64,000 nucleotides of DNA from NCBI RefSeq assembly GCF_003970925.1, contig NZ_RWJF01000001.1:304501-368500 (forward strand), given 5' to 3'. Origin of the DNA: Sphingomonas ginkgonis. GTDB taxonomy: Bacteria; Pseudomonadota; Alphaproteobacteria; Sphingomonadales; Sphingomonadaceae. The notes under the pieces are model-generated. The model worked only from the letters and a program-made list of their open reading frames with translations. It was not told where the DNA came from and ran no database searches. Made by a program: the position numbers and the translations under genes. Below, piece by piece: positions 51,725-59,899 of the stretch (the stretch's first letter is position 1; each line of letters begins with the position of its first letter).

Positions 51725-52275
51725 AGCCCCACCACCGCAACCTCTTCGGTGGCGTGGAGCTTCTGCCCCCATCCCGAAAAGCCATAGGCGCCGATCACCG
51801 GGCGATAGGGGAGGCTCGCCTCGAGCCTCACCACCGGGGCGCCTCCGCTCACGCCCTTGTAGACGCCGCTCATCGTCTGCCCGGACGCCGTGGTCGAACA
51901 GCTCAGCGCGAGCTGGAAGCAGCCGGCAGCGGGCAGGGGCGAACAGCTGTCGGTTACGCTCGACCAGTTAGGCAGACGGTCGGCGGCCGTGCTCGCCAGC
52001 GTTCCCTTGCTGGCGAGCAGCCTGGCCCGGTCGTAGACGGTCGTGCCGGAGGCCAAGGTCCCGGTGCAGCTGGTGAAGTTGGTGATCGACTGGCGCGCAA
52101 CGAAGCGGCCGGCGTCGCGCAGTCCCTCGGCGAGTATGTGCTCGTCATGGAAATAGTTGCCGAGCTCGAAGCTGCCGCCCATGATGATCAGCAGCAGCGG
52201 CACCGCGAGCGCCATCTCGGCCGCGGCCGCGGCGCTCCGGTCCCGCCAGAGACGGTGATGGTGAAGCCGGCTCAT
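51721..52275 (-). CDS. TadE-family minor pseudopilin
   Basis: 184-aa protein with SAAAAAEMALAVPLLLIIMGGSFELGNYFHDEHIL, the TadE pattern of charged N-terminus, Glu and hydrophobic helix. Periplasmic part has cysteine pairs (FTSCTG; DSCSPLPAAGCFQLALSC). Coupled by overlaps to tadG upstream and the second TadE-like gene downstream. Confidence 0.88.
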   Translation of the reverse strand: MSRLHHHRLWRDRSAAAAAEMALAVPLLLIIMGGSFELGNYFHDEHILAEGLRDAGRFVARQSITNFTSCTGTLASGTTVYDRARLLASKGTLASTAADRLPNWSSVTDSCSPLPAAGCFQLALSCSTTASGQTMSGVYKGVSGGAPVVRLEASLPYRPVIGAYGFSGWGQKLHATEEVAVVGL

Positions 52276-53897
52276 CGGATCAGATAGGCCTTGTCACGGC
52301 GGACGAACTGGCTGGCCGTGCCGCCCGTCCCGGTCGAGGTCCGCCCGATCACCTCGACATAGATGTCGCCTTTCTTGGTATAGTCGGTCGTCACCTTGCT
52401 CTTGCCGCTGCCGGTCGTCACCGAGCGGTCGGTGGACGGCTCGATCAGGAAGACGTCGATCCAGTCGATGGGATTGACCGGCTTCTTGCCCGAAAGGCCC
52501 GAGCAGTTCACGACGGCGACGGGCAGCACCCGCCGGTCCGCGGTCGTGGAGGCCGGGATGGAACCGCTCCGGCAGACCGGCTGTCCATAGTCGGTGCCGA
52601 CCCCGGTTACGGCGCGTCCCGCGGTGGGGAGTTGCGCCGCGCGATTGGCGGTCTCCCACTTATAGACCTGGTAGCGGGTCGGGTAGGAGCGGGTCACGGT
52701 CGCCGGCAGCGGGGCGGCGGCCATCACCGCGGCGTTGAAGGTGGTGGGATAGAGGCCGCCCGTGGCGATGCTCGACTGGTGGTTCACGCGCCAATAGGCA
52801 TTGATGTCCCAGTCGCCGGAACCGATCCGGCCGCCCGAGCAGTTGCCGAGATTGTCGATCGCGTGGCACTTGTCGCGCGGGTAACCCATCGCGTCCGGCG
52901 TCGCGCTGTAGGTCGCGATGGTGGCGCTGGTCGGCCGGTAGGGCGTATTCGAGACGGTCCAGCCCTTGGTGCCCCCGCCGGTGACCAGCCCGCAGTCGCC
53001 CAGCTTAGTCGGGTCCGACCCCGACTTGAGCACCAGGTCCTTGCGGCTGTTGATCGACGGCGGGCACTTGCTGCCTGAGTAGCAGTTGATGCTGTCGCCG
53101 CTCTCGAAGATGTCGAAGCGGGTGTTGAATTCGTTGATGACCGACGACAGCGAGCCGGGCTCGGTGGACGGCTGGGTCACGTCGACGCATTCGAAATTGC
53201 TGCTGCCATAGCCCATCAGCTTGGCGAGGTCGCTCGCTCCGGCGCCGACGTCGAGGAAGCCGAAGTCGCCGGGCGCGTAGCTGCCCCCGCCGCCGGTCGC
53301 GATCAGCCGGATGCCCTTGCCGATATAGCTGTCGACATCGAACGCGCTCGACGAGGCGGCCGGGTTGCACATCATCACCGGCGGTTCCTTGCAGATCGCC
53401 GAGCTGAGCCCCGCCACCGCGTGCGCGCCGACGTTGCCCGAGGCGAGCAGGCCGACGATGGGCGTGAGGGCGTAGCGGGCGGCGCGCTGCCCGACCTTGA
53501 CGATGACGTAGCGCGCGCTGCTGTCCGAGGTCGTCGTCGTGCAGGCGCTCGCCTCGTCGGCGGTGGCGTCGTTGAAGGCGCTGCAGAAGACGACTTCGGG
53601 AACGGTCACCCGGGTGCCGCTGGTCGCGTCGGAGATCCCGAACCGGGTTTCGTTGCGGATCAGCGCCTGCGCGGCGGCGGTGGCGCGGAGGATCGCGCCC
53701 GACTGCTTGTCGAGCTGGGTCGCCGCGGCCAGCGCGGCATGGTCCGCGGCCTGCTGCAGCTCGGTGTCCATGGCGGCGAGCCGCGCATAGTCAAAGGCGA
53801 TGCCGCCGGCGGCGATCAGCGCAAACAGCGACAGGGCGACAGTCGGCGCGACCGCTCCGCTGCTGCTATCCGCGAACCTTCGAACCGAGCTTTTCAC
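52272..53897 (-). CDS. tadG: TadG-family pilus assembly protein
   Basis: 541-aa protein anchored by an N-terminal helix with the Tad motif (SSGAVAPTVALSLFALIAAGGIAFDYARLAAMDTELQQAADHAALAAA). The large periplasmic part has many cysteines (ICKEPPVMMCNP, FECVDV, INCYSGSKCPP, DCGLV, KCHAIDNLGNC), suggesting several disulfides. Family members carry a von Willebrand-like domain in some species; none is obvious here. Placed before the two tadE genes. Confidence 0.9.
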   Translation of the reverse strand: MKSSVRRFADSSSGAVAPTVALSLFALIAAGGIAFDYARLAAMDTELQQAADHAALAAATQLDKQSGAILRATAAAQALIRNETRFGISDATSGTRVTVPEVVFCSAFNDATADEASACTTTTSDSSARYVIVKVGQRAARYALTPIVGLLASGNVGAHAVAGLSSAICKEPPVMMCNPAASSSAFDVDSYIGKGIRLIATGGGGSYAPGDFGFLDVGAGASDLAKLMGYGSSNFECVDVTQPSTEPGSLSSVINEFNTRFDIFESGDSINCYSGSKCPPSINSRKDLVLKSGSDPTKLGDCGLVTGGGTKGWTVSNTPYRPTSATIATYSATPDAMGYPRDKCHAIDNLGNCSGGRIGSGDWDINAYWRVNHQSSIATGGLYPTTFNAAVMAAAPLPATVTRSYPTRYQVYKWETANRAAQLPTAGRAVTGVGTDYGQPVCRSGSIPASTTADRRVLPVAVVNCSGLSGKKPVNPIDWIDVFLIEPSTDRSVTTGSGKSKVTTDYTKKGDIYVEVIGRTSTGTGGTASQFVRRDKAYLIR

Positions 53898-53908
53898 CGT
53901 TCACGTCC

Positions 53909-54196
53909 CTACCTCGGGCCACCGCCGGAGCTGCTGCCGCTGGATGTCGACTGGACTTCGAGCTGCTTGACCTGACCAGTCCGATAGTCGCGGACCGCCT
54001 TGGCGCCGTGAGCGCCACTGTCGCCGGGCTGCGCGCCGCCCGCCGGGTAGCGCGGATCCGGGTTGATGGTCTGTACGAGCTGGTCGTACTTGACGGCGTC
54101 GCCGAGCCCCGGGTCGACCGGCGTGCAGCCGGCCGTCGCGAGGAGCAGGCCGGCAACGAGCGCCGAGCGCCGCCGCGGATCAGAGAACATGGCCAT
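53909..54196 (-). CDS. Small lipoprotein at the CpaD position of the Tad locus
   Basis: 95-aa predicted lipoprotein (lipobox TAGC, Cys24) with a short mature chain: VDPGLGDAVKYDQLVQTINPDPRYP, then GAHGAKAVRDYRTGQVKQLEVQSTSS and a Ser/Gly tail. Similar short proteins sit after the secretin in sphingomonad Tad loci. It is far shorter than CpaD (about 200 aa) and may replace it as outer-membrane partner of CpaC. RBS GGAG with AAGG; start overlaps the cpaC stop by 17 bases. Confidence 0.8.
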   Translation of the reverse strand: MAMFSDPRRRSALVAGLLLATAGCTPVDPGLGDAVKYDQLVQTINPDPRYPAGGAQPGDSGAHGAKAVRDYRTGQVKQLEVQSTSSGSSSGGGPR

Positions 54197-55709
54197 AGTC
54201 CTTCTCCAGGCCCGCCGGAGCGGTCTTCTGCGCCGTTCCGCCAGCCGCCGGGACCGGGATCCTCGCGGGCGGGGCCGGCGGCGCGGGCTCGCCGAGGGAA
54301 CCGCCGCGTCCGCTCGGCAGGTCGGGGACGGTGCGGACCCCGTTGTCGGTGCGGCCGAGCAGGAACAGGTCCGCTTCGTTGGGCGGGCTGGCGCGATCGG
54401 TGGGCACCTTCATCGCCATCGCCGGCACCGGTCGGACCAGCCGCGGGGTGACGATGATCACCAGCTCGGTGTCGTTCCTCTGGAACCCGGTAGAGCGGAA
54501 CAGCGTGCCGATAATCGGGATCGAGCCGAGCAGCGGGAATTGCCGGATCGTGCTCTGGAAATCCTTCCGCAGCAGGCCCGCCATGGCGAAGCTCTCGCCG
54601 TCGCGCAGCTCTACCGTCGTCTTGGCGCGGCGGGTCTGCAGCCCGGGGATGGTCAGCCCGTTGATGGTGATCGACGCCGACGGATCGATCGAACTCACCT
54701 CCGGCGCGACGACGAGGTTGATGACCCCGTCGGCGAGCACGGTCGGGGTGAAGGCGAGGCCGACGCCGAACGGCTTGAACTCGACGCTGATCGCGGCGCT
54801 GTTGCCGGTCCCGGTCCCCGTCCCGCCATTGCCCTGCGCGACCGGAATCGGGAATTCGCCACCGGCAAGGAAGCTCGCGGTCTCGCCCGAGAGCGCGACC
54901 AGGGTCGGCTCGGCGAGCGTGGTGATCGCGCCCTTGCGCTCGAGCGCGTCGAGGATGCCCTCGAAGTTGGCACCGAAGGCGCGGAAGGTGCGGGTGAAGA
55001 TGCCGAAGCTGTCGGCGATCGAGCCGAGCTTGATCACTCCGGTGCCGTCGGCCCCGGGAGTCAGGCTGGCGCCACCGCCGATGGCGCCGTTGAGCGCGCC
55101 GCCGTCGGAGCGGACGAAGAAGCCGGCGCCGATCTGCTTCAGGGCCGAGCGCTTGACCTCGGAGAAGCGGACCTCGAGCATGACCTGCTGGGCCGAGCCG
55201 ATCTGGAGCAGGTTGATGACCTTGCCCGGGGCATAGGTCTCGGCGACCTGCATCGCGCGGTCGGCGGCGGGCGCGCTGGAGACGACGCCCTCGAGGACGA
55301 TGCTGTCGTTCGACATGCGCGCGCCGACCCGGTCGCCCGGCATCAGTTCGCTCAGCTGGCGCTTGAGGCTGGTGACGTCGGGCCCGACCGCGACGTCGAC
55401 CACCGCGATCAGGCTGTTGCGCCCGTCGTAGAGGGTCAGGCTCGTCGTCCCGACCTTCTTGCCGAGCACGTAGAGCGACTGGTTGGTCAGCGGCAGCACG
55501 TCGGCGACGTCGGGGTTGCCGATCAGCGCCTTCGCGTAGGGCCGATCCGAGCGCAGCACCTGGCTCTTGTTGATCGGGACGGCGAGCTCGCCGGCGTGGA
55601 CGCCCTCGGCCGTGCTGATCGCCGCGAGCTGGGCCGTGGCCGGAACGGCCGGAGTGACGGCGACCAGCGCTCCCCCGAGCGCCGCCGCCAGCAATCGCTT
55701 AGCGTTCAT
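54180..55709 (-). CDS. cpaC: Tad outer-membrane secretin CpaC/RcpA
   Basis: 509-aa secretin that forms the pilus pore. Signal peptide (LLAAALGGALVAVTPAVPATAQ), BON/N-domain with AVPINKSQVLRSDRPYAKALIGNPDVADVLPL, the secretin domain with VMLEVRFSEVKRSALKQIGAGF, PTLVALSGETASFLAGGEFPIPV, VGLAFTPTVLADGVINLVVAPEVSSID and the end VPILGTLFRS-type segment (SIPIIGTLFRSTGFQRNDTELVIIVTPRLVRP). A Pro-rich tail follows. Overlaps cpaB by 11 bases. Confidence 0.95.
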   Translation of the reverse strand: MNAKRLLAAALGGALVAVTPAVPATAQLAAISTAEGVHAGELAVPINKSQVLRSDRPYAKALIGNPDVADVLPLTNQSLYVLGKKVGTTSLTLYDGRNSLIAVVDVAVGPDVTSLKRQLSELMPGDRVGARMSNDSIVLEGVVSSAPAADRAMQVAETYAPGKVINLLQIGSAQQVMLEVRFSEVKRSALKQIGAGFFVRSDGGALNGAIGGGASLTPGADGTGVIKLGSIADSFGIFTRTFRAFGANFEGILDALERKGAITTLAEPTLVALSGETASFLAGGEFPIPVAQGNGGTGTGTGNSAAISVEFKPFGVGLAFTPTVLADGVINLVVAPEVSSIDPSASITINGLTIPGLQTRRAKTTVELRDGESFAMAGLLRKDFQSTIRQFPLLGSIPIIGTLFRSTGFQRNDTELVIIVTPRLVRPVPAMAMKVPTDRASPPNEADLFLLGRTDNGVRTVPDLPSGRGGSLGEPAPPAPPARIPVPAAGGTAQKTAPAGLEKDYGHVL

Positions 55710-56625
55710 AGTCCCCCACCTGATACTGAGTGCCCGTGGTGCCCCGGTAGACCTGGACGTTGGACCCGGTCTGGATCGGGGTCGGCGCCTCGCGCGGGGC
55801 GGCGGCGGGGCGGATCACCACCGTCCGGCGCGGCGCGGCAGCGGGGCGCGGACGGAGCGGGCGGGCGATCGCCCGCGCCTGCGCCGGCGGCCCGTAGAGC
55901 CCGTAGCGGAGATCAGCGAGGCTGACCGTCTGGACGCCGGGAATGTCCTGGTCGGCGCCGGGCTTGCGCAGGACGAGGCTGAGCCCGCCGACCTGCTCGC
56001 CCAGCGCGAGCTTCTGCGCATCGACCGGGGTGACCTCCAGCGTGGCCGTGCGGCCGACCTTGGGTTGGCCATTGTCGTCCTTGGCGGTCTGGTCGATCGC
56101 GATCACCCGAACGTTCTGGAGCAGCACGTCGGTGACCTGCTGGGCGGTCACCCCCTGGTTCTGGCGGGTGATCAGCACGTCGACGCTGTCGTTGGGCTGG
56201 ACGAAGCCGGCGACCCCGGAGACGTCGTTGATGCGGACCGCTGCGGCGCGCTTGCCGTCCGGCAGCAGCGCGGCGAGCGAGGCGCCCTGGCCCTGGCCGG
56301 ACACCTTGGAAGCGAGGATCGGCTCGTTGATCGCCATCGGCCGAAGCGCGACCCGGGCCTTGCCGCCGGGCATCAGCGACGCCGCGGTCGCGAAGCTTCC
56401 GGGCGGGATGCTGGCGGTAGGAAAGTCGACGAAGCGGACCTTGTCCGGCGTGACCGGCGATCCATAGTCGAGCGGAACGCCGGCAACGGCGACCTTGGCG
56501 GTGCCCAGCGGCGCGCTCGCGCTCTGCCTGGCACTGGCGGCGATGAAGGTGTTGGCAAGGTAAACGGCGACGAGGCCGAGAACCACGGCAACCCCCAAGG
56601 CCAAGAGTGACTGACGTCTCAGCAT
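55699..56625 (-). CDS. cpaB: Tad assembly protein CpaB/RcpC
   Basis: 308-aa protein with an N-terminal helix (LLALGVAVVLGLVAVYLANTFI), an SAF domain (VAGVPLDYGSPVTPDKVRFVDFP, LRPMAINEPILASKVSGQG) and the RcpC half (AAVRINDVSGVAGFVQPNDSVDVLITRQ, LLQNVRVIAIDQTAKD). Periplasmic stabiliser of the secretin. The C-terminal ~60 residues are Arg/Pro/Ala-rich. Lies after the flp attenuator hairpin. Confidence 0.93.
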   Translation of the reverse strand: MLRRQSLLALGVAVVLGLVAVYLANTFIAASARQSASAPLGTAKVAVAGVPLDYGSPVTPDKVRFVDFPTASIPPGSFATAASLMPGGKARVALRPMAINEPILASKVSGQGQGASLAALLPDGKRAAAVRINDVSGVAGFVQPNDSVDVLITRQNQGVTAQQVTDVLLQNVRVIAIDQTAKDDNGQPKVGRTATLEVTPVDAQKLALGEQVGGLSLVLRKPGADQDIPGVQTVSLADLRYGLYGPPAQARAIARPLRPRPAAAPRRTVVIRPAAAPREAPTPIQTGSNVQVYRGTTGTQYQVGDYER

Positions 56626-56697
56626 CGCAAAACCCCCCGCCCGCTACATACTCCGTTTCGTTACGCCTACACAACAGTTTGCCGCTGATGGCCGGTC

Positions 56698-56740
56698 AAA
56701 AGCACTGTCCGCTCCCGAGCGAGCCGGAAGCGGACAGTGC
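56698..56740 (-). terminator. Strong hairpin with T-tract between flp and cpaB (terminator/attenuator)
   Basis: Perfect 12-bp inverted repeat GCACTGTCCGCT (56702-56713) and AGCGGACAGTGC (56729-56740), loop of 15 bases, followed on the minus strand by TTTT. Nine bases after the flp stop. Partial termination would give far more pilin than assembly proteins, the usual need in pilus loci. Confidence 0.8.
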
Positions 56741-56748
56741 ATCAGAGA

Positions 56749-56958
56749 TTACGAAGCCGTGGAACAGGCAGCGTTCGGGTTGCTCGCGGTACCCGGCGCA
56801 TTGATGCAGTCCGCGGCCGAGTTCATGCGGTTCGAAATCGCACCGCCGAGCGTGAGAGCTGCGACCGCAATGGCCGAGCCGACGATCGCGAGGATCAGCG
56901 CATACTCGGCAGCCGACGCGCCGGATTCATCACGAAGCAGATTGAAAAGCGTCTTCAT
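56749..56958 (-). CDS. flp: Flp-type IVb major pilin
   Basis: 69-aa prepilin with short charged leader (MKTLFNLLRDESG), the processing site G-ASAAEYALILA with the conserved Glu-Tyr at +5/+6, a hydrophobic helix and a short tail with two cysteines (DCINAPGTASNPNAAC) that can form a C-terminal disulfide. AAGGGG precedes the start. First gene of the Tad locus. Confidence 0.96.
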   Translation of the reverse strand: MKTLFNLLRDESGASAAEYALILAIVGSAIAVAALTLGGAISNRMNSAADCINAPGTASNPNAACSTAS

Positions 56959-57354
56959 TGTTAAGTCCCCTTGCTCAATTCGACGCCAGGTGGCGCCTTG
57001 GTCCAGAGCTTCGGGATGTCCCCCACACGGAGACGTGGCTTGACGGCATTTCCAGTGGTGTGCCCGAGCCCCGCTCCGTGCGGTCCCACCGCCCGGATGC
57101 CGACAGGGGGTCGCAAACTTAATTTGCTGTCAAGCATGGTATTTTAACGGTCGTTAAGAACCATTTTCGGCGAGAAACCGGTAAATTCTTGGACTCATTA
57201 ATTTTTCGGCAGGCAGATACGGACGCTAAGTTTCTTCCGAATGTCTGCCAATGGGACAAAAATACGCGCTGCTGACAAGCGATTCAGTGTCGCGGAAAGC
57301 CGCTATCGGCACGGAGCCGTAACGGATGTCTGCCGGGAGCTGCCGAGTCGCGGC
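56959..57354. promoter_or_regulatory. Intergenic regulatory region upstream of flp
   Basis: 396 bases without a supported gene. The part 57110-57240 is AT-rich. It has the perfect palindrome TTAACG-GT-CGTTAA (57144-57157), which resembles a CtrA box but with a six-base rather than seven-base gap, a second palindrome GCAAA-N5-TTTGC (57113-57127) and, on the minus strand, TTGACA (57134-57129) that could be a -35 box with no clear -10. The leader to flp would exceed 150 bases. Confidence 0.5.
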
Positions 57355-58128
57355 TCAAGCAAGGACGCGGTGCCGGTAGGTGACGTTCACTCGCCGGGAC
57401 AGCAGCAGGTAGGGCAGCCAGAGCGCAGCGCTGATCAGCACTTTCTTGATGTTGCCTTCTAGCAGGCCCTGCAGCGCGGCGGCGACGTCGGCCGGCACCC
57501 GGCCCGAAGCCATCACGCCATCCGCAACCACCAGCTGCATCGCGAGATCGACGCACCACACCGCAACCAGCAGTCGCGGAAAGAGGGGAACGCCCCGTAG
57601 AGCCGCCACGAACGCGACCGCGTAGAGGCTGGTGAGCAGGACGGCATCGAGGCTCATCAGGAAGTGCAGGGTCGAAAGCCAACCGGGGACCGGCTCCGTC
57701 AGCGCGGGGCTCGCCGCCAGGAACTCGAGCGCTCGGACCGGGACGTTCAGCAACATGCCGACGAGCAGCGACACCATGACCCCGCTCGGGCCATACAGCG
57801 GGTGGCGCCGAGCCTCGGTTCGGGAGAGCGCGGTCCAGCGGCCAACCCGGGCGAGGCGGAAGGCGGGCTGCTCGAGACGGTCGCCGTCGCGGAACCAGCG
57901 AAGCGCGAGCAGCATCGAGGCGGCCGGCATGACCGTCAGCAGAAGATAGGGCGAGATCGACGAGGGCGGGACGAGGCCGTGCGGGATCGGACTGGTCGCC
58001 AGCCGGAGCGCGCAGGCGAGACCCGCCAGCAGCAGCCAGCCGATGACGAGGCGATCAAGCCCGCCCTCGATGGTGGCCAGCATGGCCGTCGATCGGACCT
58101 GGAGACGTTGGCGGAGTTGCACGAGCAT
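57355..58128 (-). CDS. Multi-pass membrane protein, DUF2569-like
   Basis: 257-aa inner-membrane protein with about five helices (IGWLLLAGLACALRL, PYLLLTVMPAASMLLAL, GVMVSLLVGMLLNVP, AVLLTSLYAVAFVAAL, LLVAVWCVDLAMQLVV, VLISAALWLPYLLLSRRV). The closing ALWLPYLLLSRRVNVTYRHR is the pattern of DUF2569 proteins, here with a larger N-terminal part. Function unknown. No obvious partner; probably monocistronic. Confidence 0.75.
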   Translation of the reverse strand: MLVQLRQRLQVRSTAMLATIEGGLDRLVIGWLLLAGLACALRLATSPIPHGLVPPSSISPYLLLTVMPAASMLLALRWFRDGDRLEQPAFRLARVGRWTALSRTEARRHPLYGPSGVMVSLLVGMLLNVPVRALEFLAASPALTEPVPGWLSTLHFLMSLDAVLLTSLYAVAFVAALRGVPLFPRLLVAVWCVDLAMQLVVADGVMASGRVPADVAAALQGLLEGNIKKVLISAALWLPYLLLSRRVNVTYRHRVLA

Positions 58129-58235
58129 GGGCGAGGCCGTTCCTATCGCAGTTCCGGACGGCCCACCGCATTATCCATCGCCCGTTTCGATCACGTAAAT
58201 GTCACGGCGGGCCCTTCGGTTCCGGCGCGCGCCGG

Positions 58236-58844
58236 TCAGAACAGGCCGGGCACGAGCCGCCACCGGACGCGGCCGGCATAACGGCGATAGTCCGGATCCT
58301 CGCGGAGCAGCTGCTCCTCCTGGAGGATGCGCCCGACCTGCAGCCCCCAGGCGAGCAGATAGAGGCCGAGGGTGAGGAGGGAGAAGCTGGTCAGCAGGAA
58401 GCCGATCTCGCCAACGACATAGCCGAGGTACATCGGGTGGCGAACGAGACGGTAGGGCCCAGCCCGCTTGATACCGCGGTTGGCGGCGACGATCCCGAAG
58501 CTTCGATTCAGGAACAGCTTGGCGGCGATCGTCAGCAACAGCCCCGCCATCATCAAAGCCGTGCCGACCGCCGGCGGAGCGATCATCGTCGCCGAGGGGT
58601 CGGGACGGACCAGCAGCGGAAGCGCGGTCCCGAGCAGGCCAAGGATCCAGGCGGAAGGGCGCTGGCGGACGACGCCGCGGCGATGGATGAGGATGAAGAA
58701 GACGGCCAGGGTTTCCGACAGCGCCAGCAGCACAAGCTGCGGTTCAAACGGAAGCGCCTTGTAGAAGGCGACGAGGAAAGGCGCCGCGAGCAGGACGAGG
58801 AACAGCTTCTCGCAGACATCGAGAAGGCGCTCCATCGAGATCAC
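58236..58844 (-). CDS. Isoprenylcysteine carboxyl methyltransferase-like (PEMT/ICMT) membrane protein
   Basis: 202-aa polytopic membrane protein. The C-terminal motif GIKRAGPYRLVRHPMYLGYVVGEIG, followed by LQEEQLLREDPDYRRYAGRVRWRLVP, is the SAM-binding signature of phospholipid/isoprenylcysteine methyltransferases. I start at GTG 58844, which overlaps the PAP2 stop (GTGA); the ATG at 58835 is the alternative. With PAP2 upstream it may modify a membrane lipid. Substrate unknown. Confidence 0.85.
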   Translation of the reverse strand: MISMERLLDVCEKLFLVLLAAPFLVAFYKALPFEPQLVLLALSETLAVFFILIHRRGVVRQRPSAWILGLLGTALPLLVRPDPSATMIAPPAVGTALMMAGLLLTIAAKLFLNRSFGIVAANRGIKRAGPYRLVRHPMYLGYVVGEIGFLLTSFSLLTLGLYLLAWGLQVGRILQEEQLLREDPDYRRYAGRVRWRLVPGLF

Positions 58845-59839
58845 GCCGTCCTGACCGTCGAAGCAGGGCGGATCTCGCGCGGCTCCAGCGCAGCCGCGAG
58901 CTGACCCGACAACCGCCAGATCAGCGCCATGCCGACGATCGATGCGGCGCCGTCGCTGACATAATGCCAGCCGAGCAGCACCGAGCCGATGCAGATGATC
59001 GCGAAATAGAGGAACGCGGGAACGACGAGGATCGTCCGCCGGAGCACCAGCACGAACCAGAGCGCGATCGCGACGTGGAGCGAGGGGAACGCCGAGATCC
59101 CACCGCCGAGCTCCATCGCCCGCGCCGAATAATGATCCCACAGATAATCGGCGACATAGCCGGTGCGGGTCGGCACCAGGATTTCCGGGTCGAAGCGGGC
59201 TACCCCGGTGAGCCGATCGTAGAAGATCGGCCCGACGGACGGCAGCACATAGGCGACGAAGGTGCCGAGCAGGGTGAAGCCAAGAAAATAGGCGCTGATC
59301 GCCTGCGCGCGGAAGCGGGACGGCGGCAGCGCGAAGAGAATGTAGAGGAGCAGCAGCTGCAGCGGCAGCCAGCTGTAGTAGCAGGCCTCGATCGGCACCA
59401 CGAAATCGTCGAACACGGGCTTGAGCAGGTGCGCCGGGTCATGCCCGAGCAGCAGGCGCTCGAAGTCCGCGATCGGCTGGTCGGCCCAGAAGCCGACCGC
59501 GAACGGCATGCCGAACTTGATCGCGCCGAACAGGCCGGCGCAGGTCGAAACCAGCAGCAGCCCGAGCGCGAGAATGGTCAGCCGCGGGACCGCCGCGAAG
59601 CTGCGCTGGATGAAGCCGCGCGCGGGCGAGTCGTCGTGACGGATGCGCCAGCAGGTGAGCAGCAGCCAGCCGGTGATCGTCGGCGGCAGGCCCAGCGCGG
59701 TGATCGTCAGGTTCGACGTCAGCAGCGGGGTCGCAGCCGCACCCTGCCAGTAGAGGGTCGTCCAGAACAGGCTGAGCACGAGCAGGCAGCCCGCGACCAC
59801 GACCAACCATGCCGCATCCGATCGAAACTGCCCCCGCAT
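58841..59839 (-). CDS. PAP2 superfamily membrane phosphatase/transferase, Aur1/Ipt1-like
   Basis: 332-aa membrane protein with about eight helices. The C-terminal PAP2-type site is GGGISAFPSLHVAIALWF and LGWHYVSDGAAS, which keeps the SxxxH and the late His-Asp of the family; the earlier KxxxxxxRP motif is not present, as in the PAP2_3/Aur1 group (phosphoinositol or phosphoglycerol transfer to sphingolipids). In sphingomonads, sphingolipid headgroup chemistry is an attractive role but is inferred only. Confidence 0.85.
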   Translation of the reverse strand: MRGQFRSDAAWLVVVAGCLLVLSLFWTTLYWQGAAATPLLTSNLTITALGLPPTITGWLLLTCWRIRHDDSPARGFIQRSFAAVPRLTILALGLLLVSTCAGLFGAIKFGMPFAVGFWADQPIADFERLLLGHDPAHLLKPVFDDFVVPIEACYYSWLPLQLLLLYILFALPPSRFRAQAISAYFLGFTLLGTFVAYVLPSVGPIFYDRLTGVARFDPEILVPTRTGYVADYLWDHYSARAMELGGGISAFPSLHVAIALWFVLVLRRTILVVPAFLYFAIICIGSVLLGWHYVSDGAASIVGMALIWRLSGQLAAALEPREIRPASTVRTA

Positions 59840-59899
59840 GGCGGCAGAATATCCGAAATTTTAACGTCGGAAAACCGGGCTTTTACGGCCCGCTTCGAC

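Noticed and set aside
54063..55925. 620-aa plus-strand open frame antisense to cpaC and cpaB
   Set aside because: Arg/Asp/Gly-rich shadow caused by high GC third positions; the opposite strand encodes a clear secretin.
57241..57462. 73-aa plus-strand frame upstream of the DUF2569-like gene end
   Set aside because: No RBS, no recognisable protein pattern, and half of it is antisense to the membrane protein gene.
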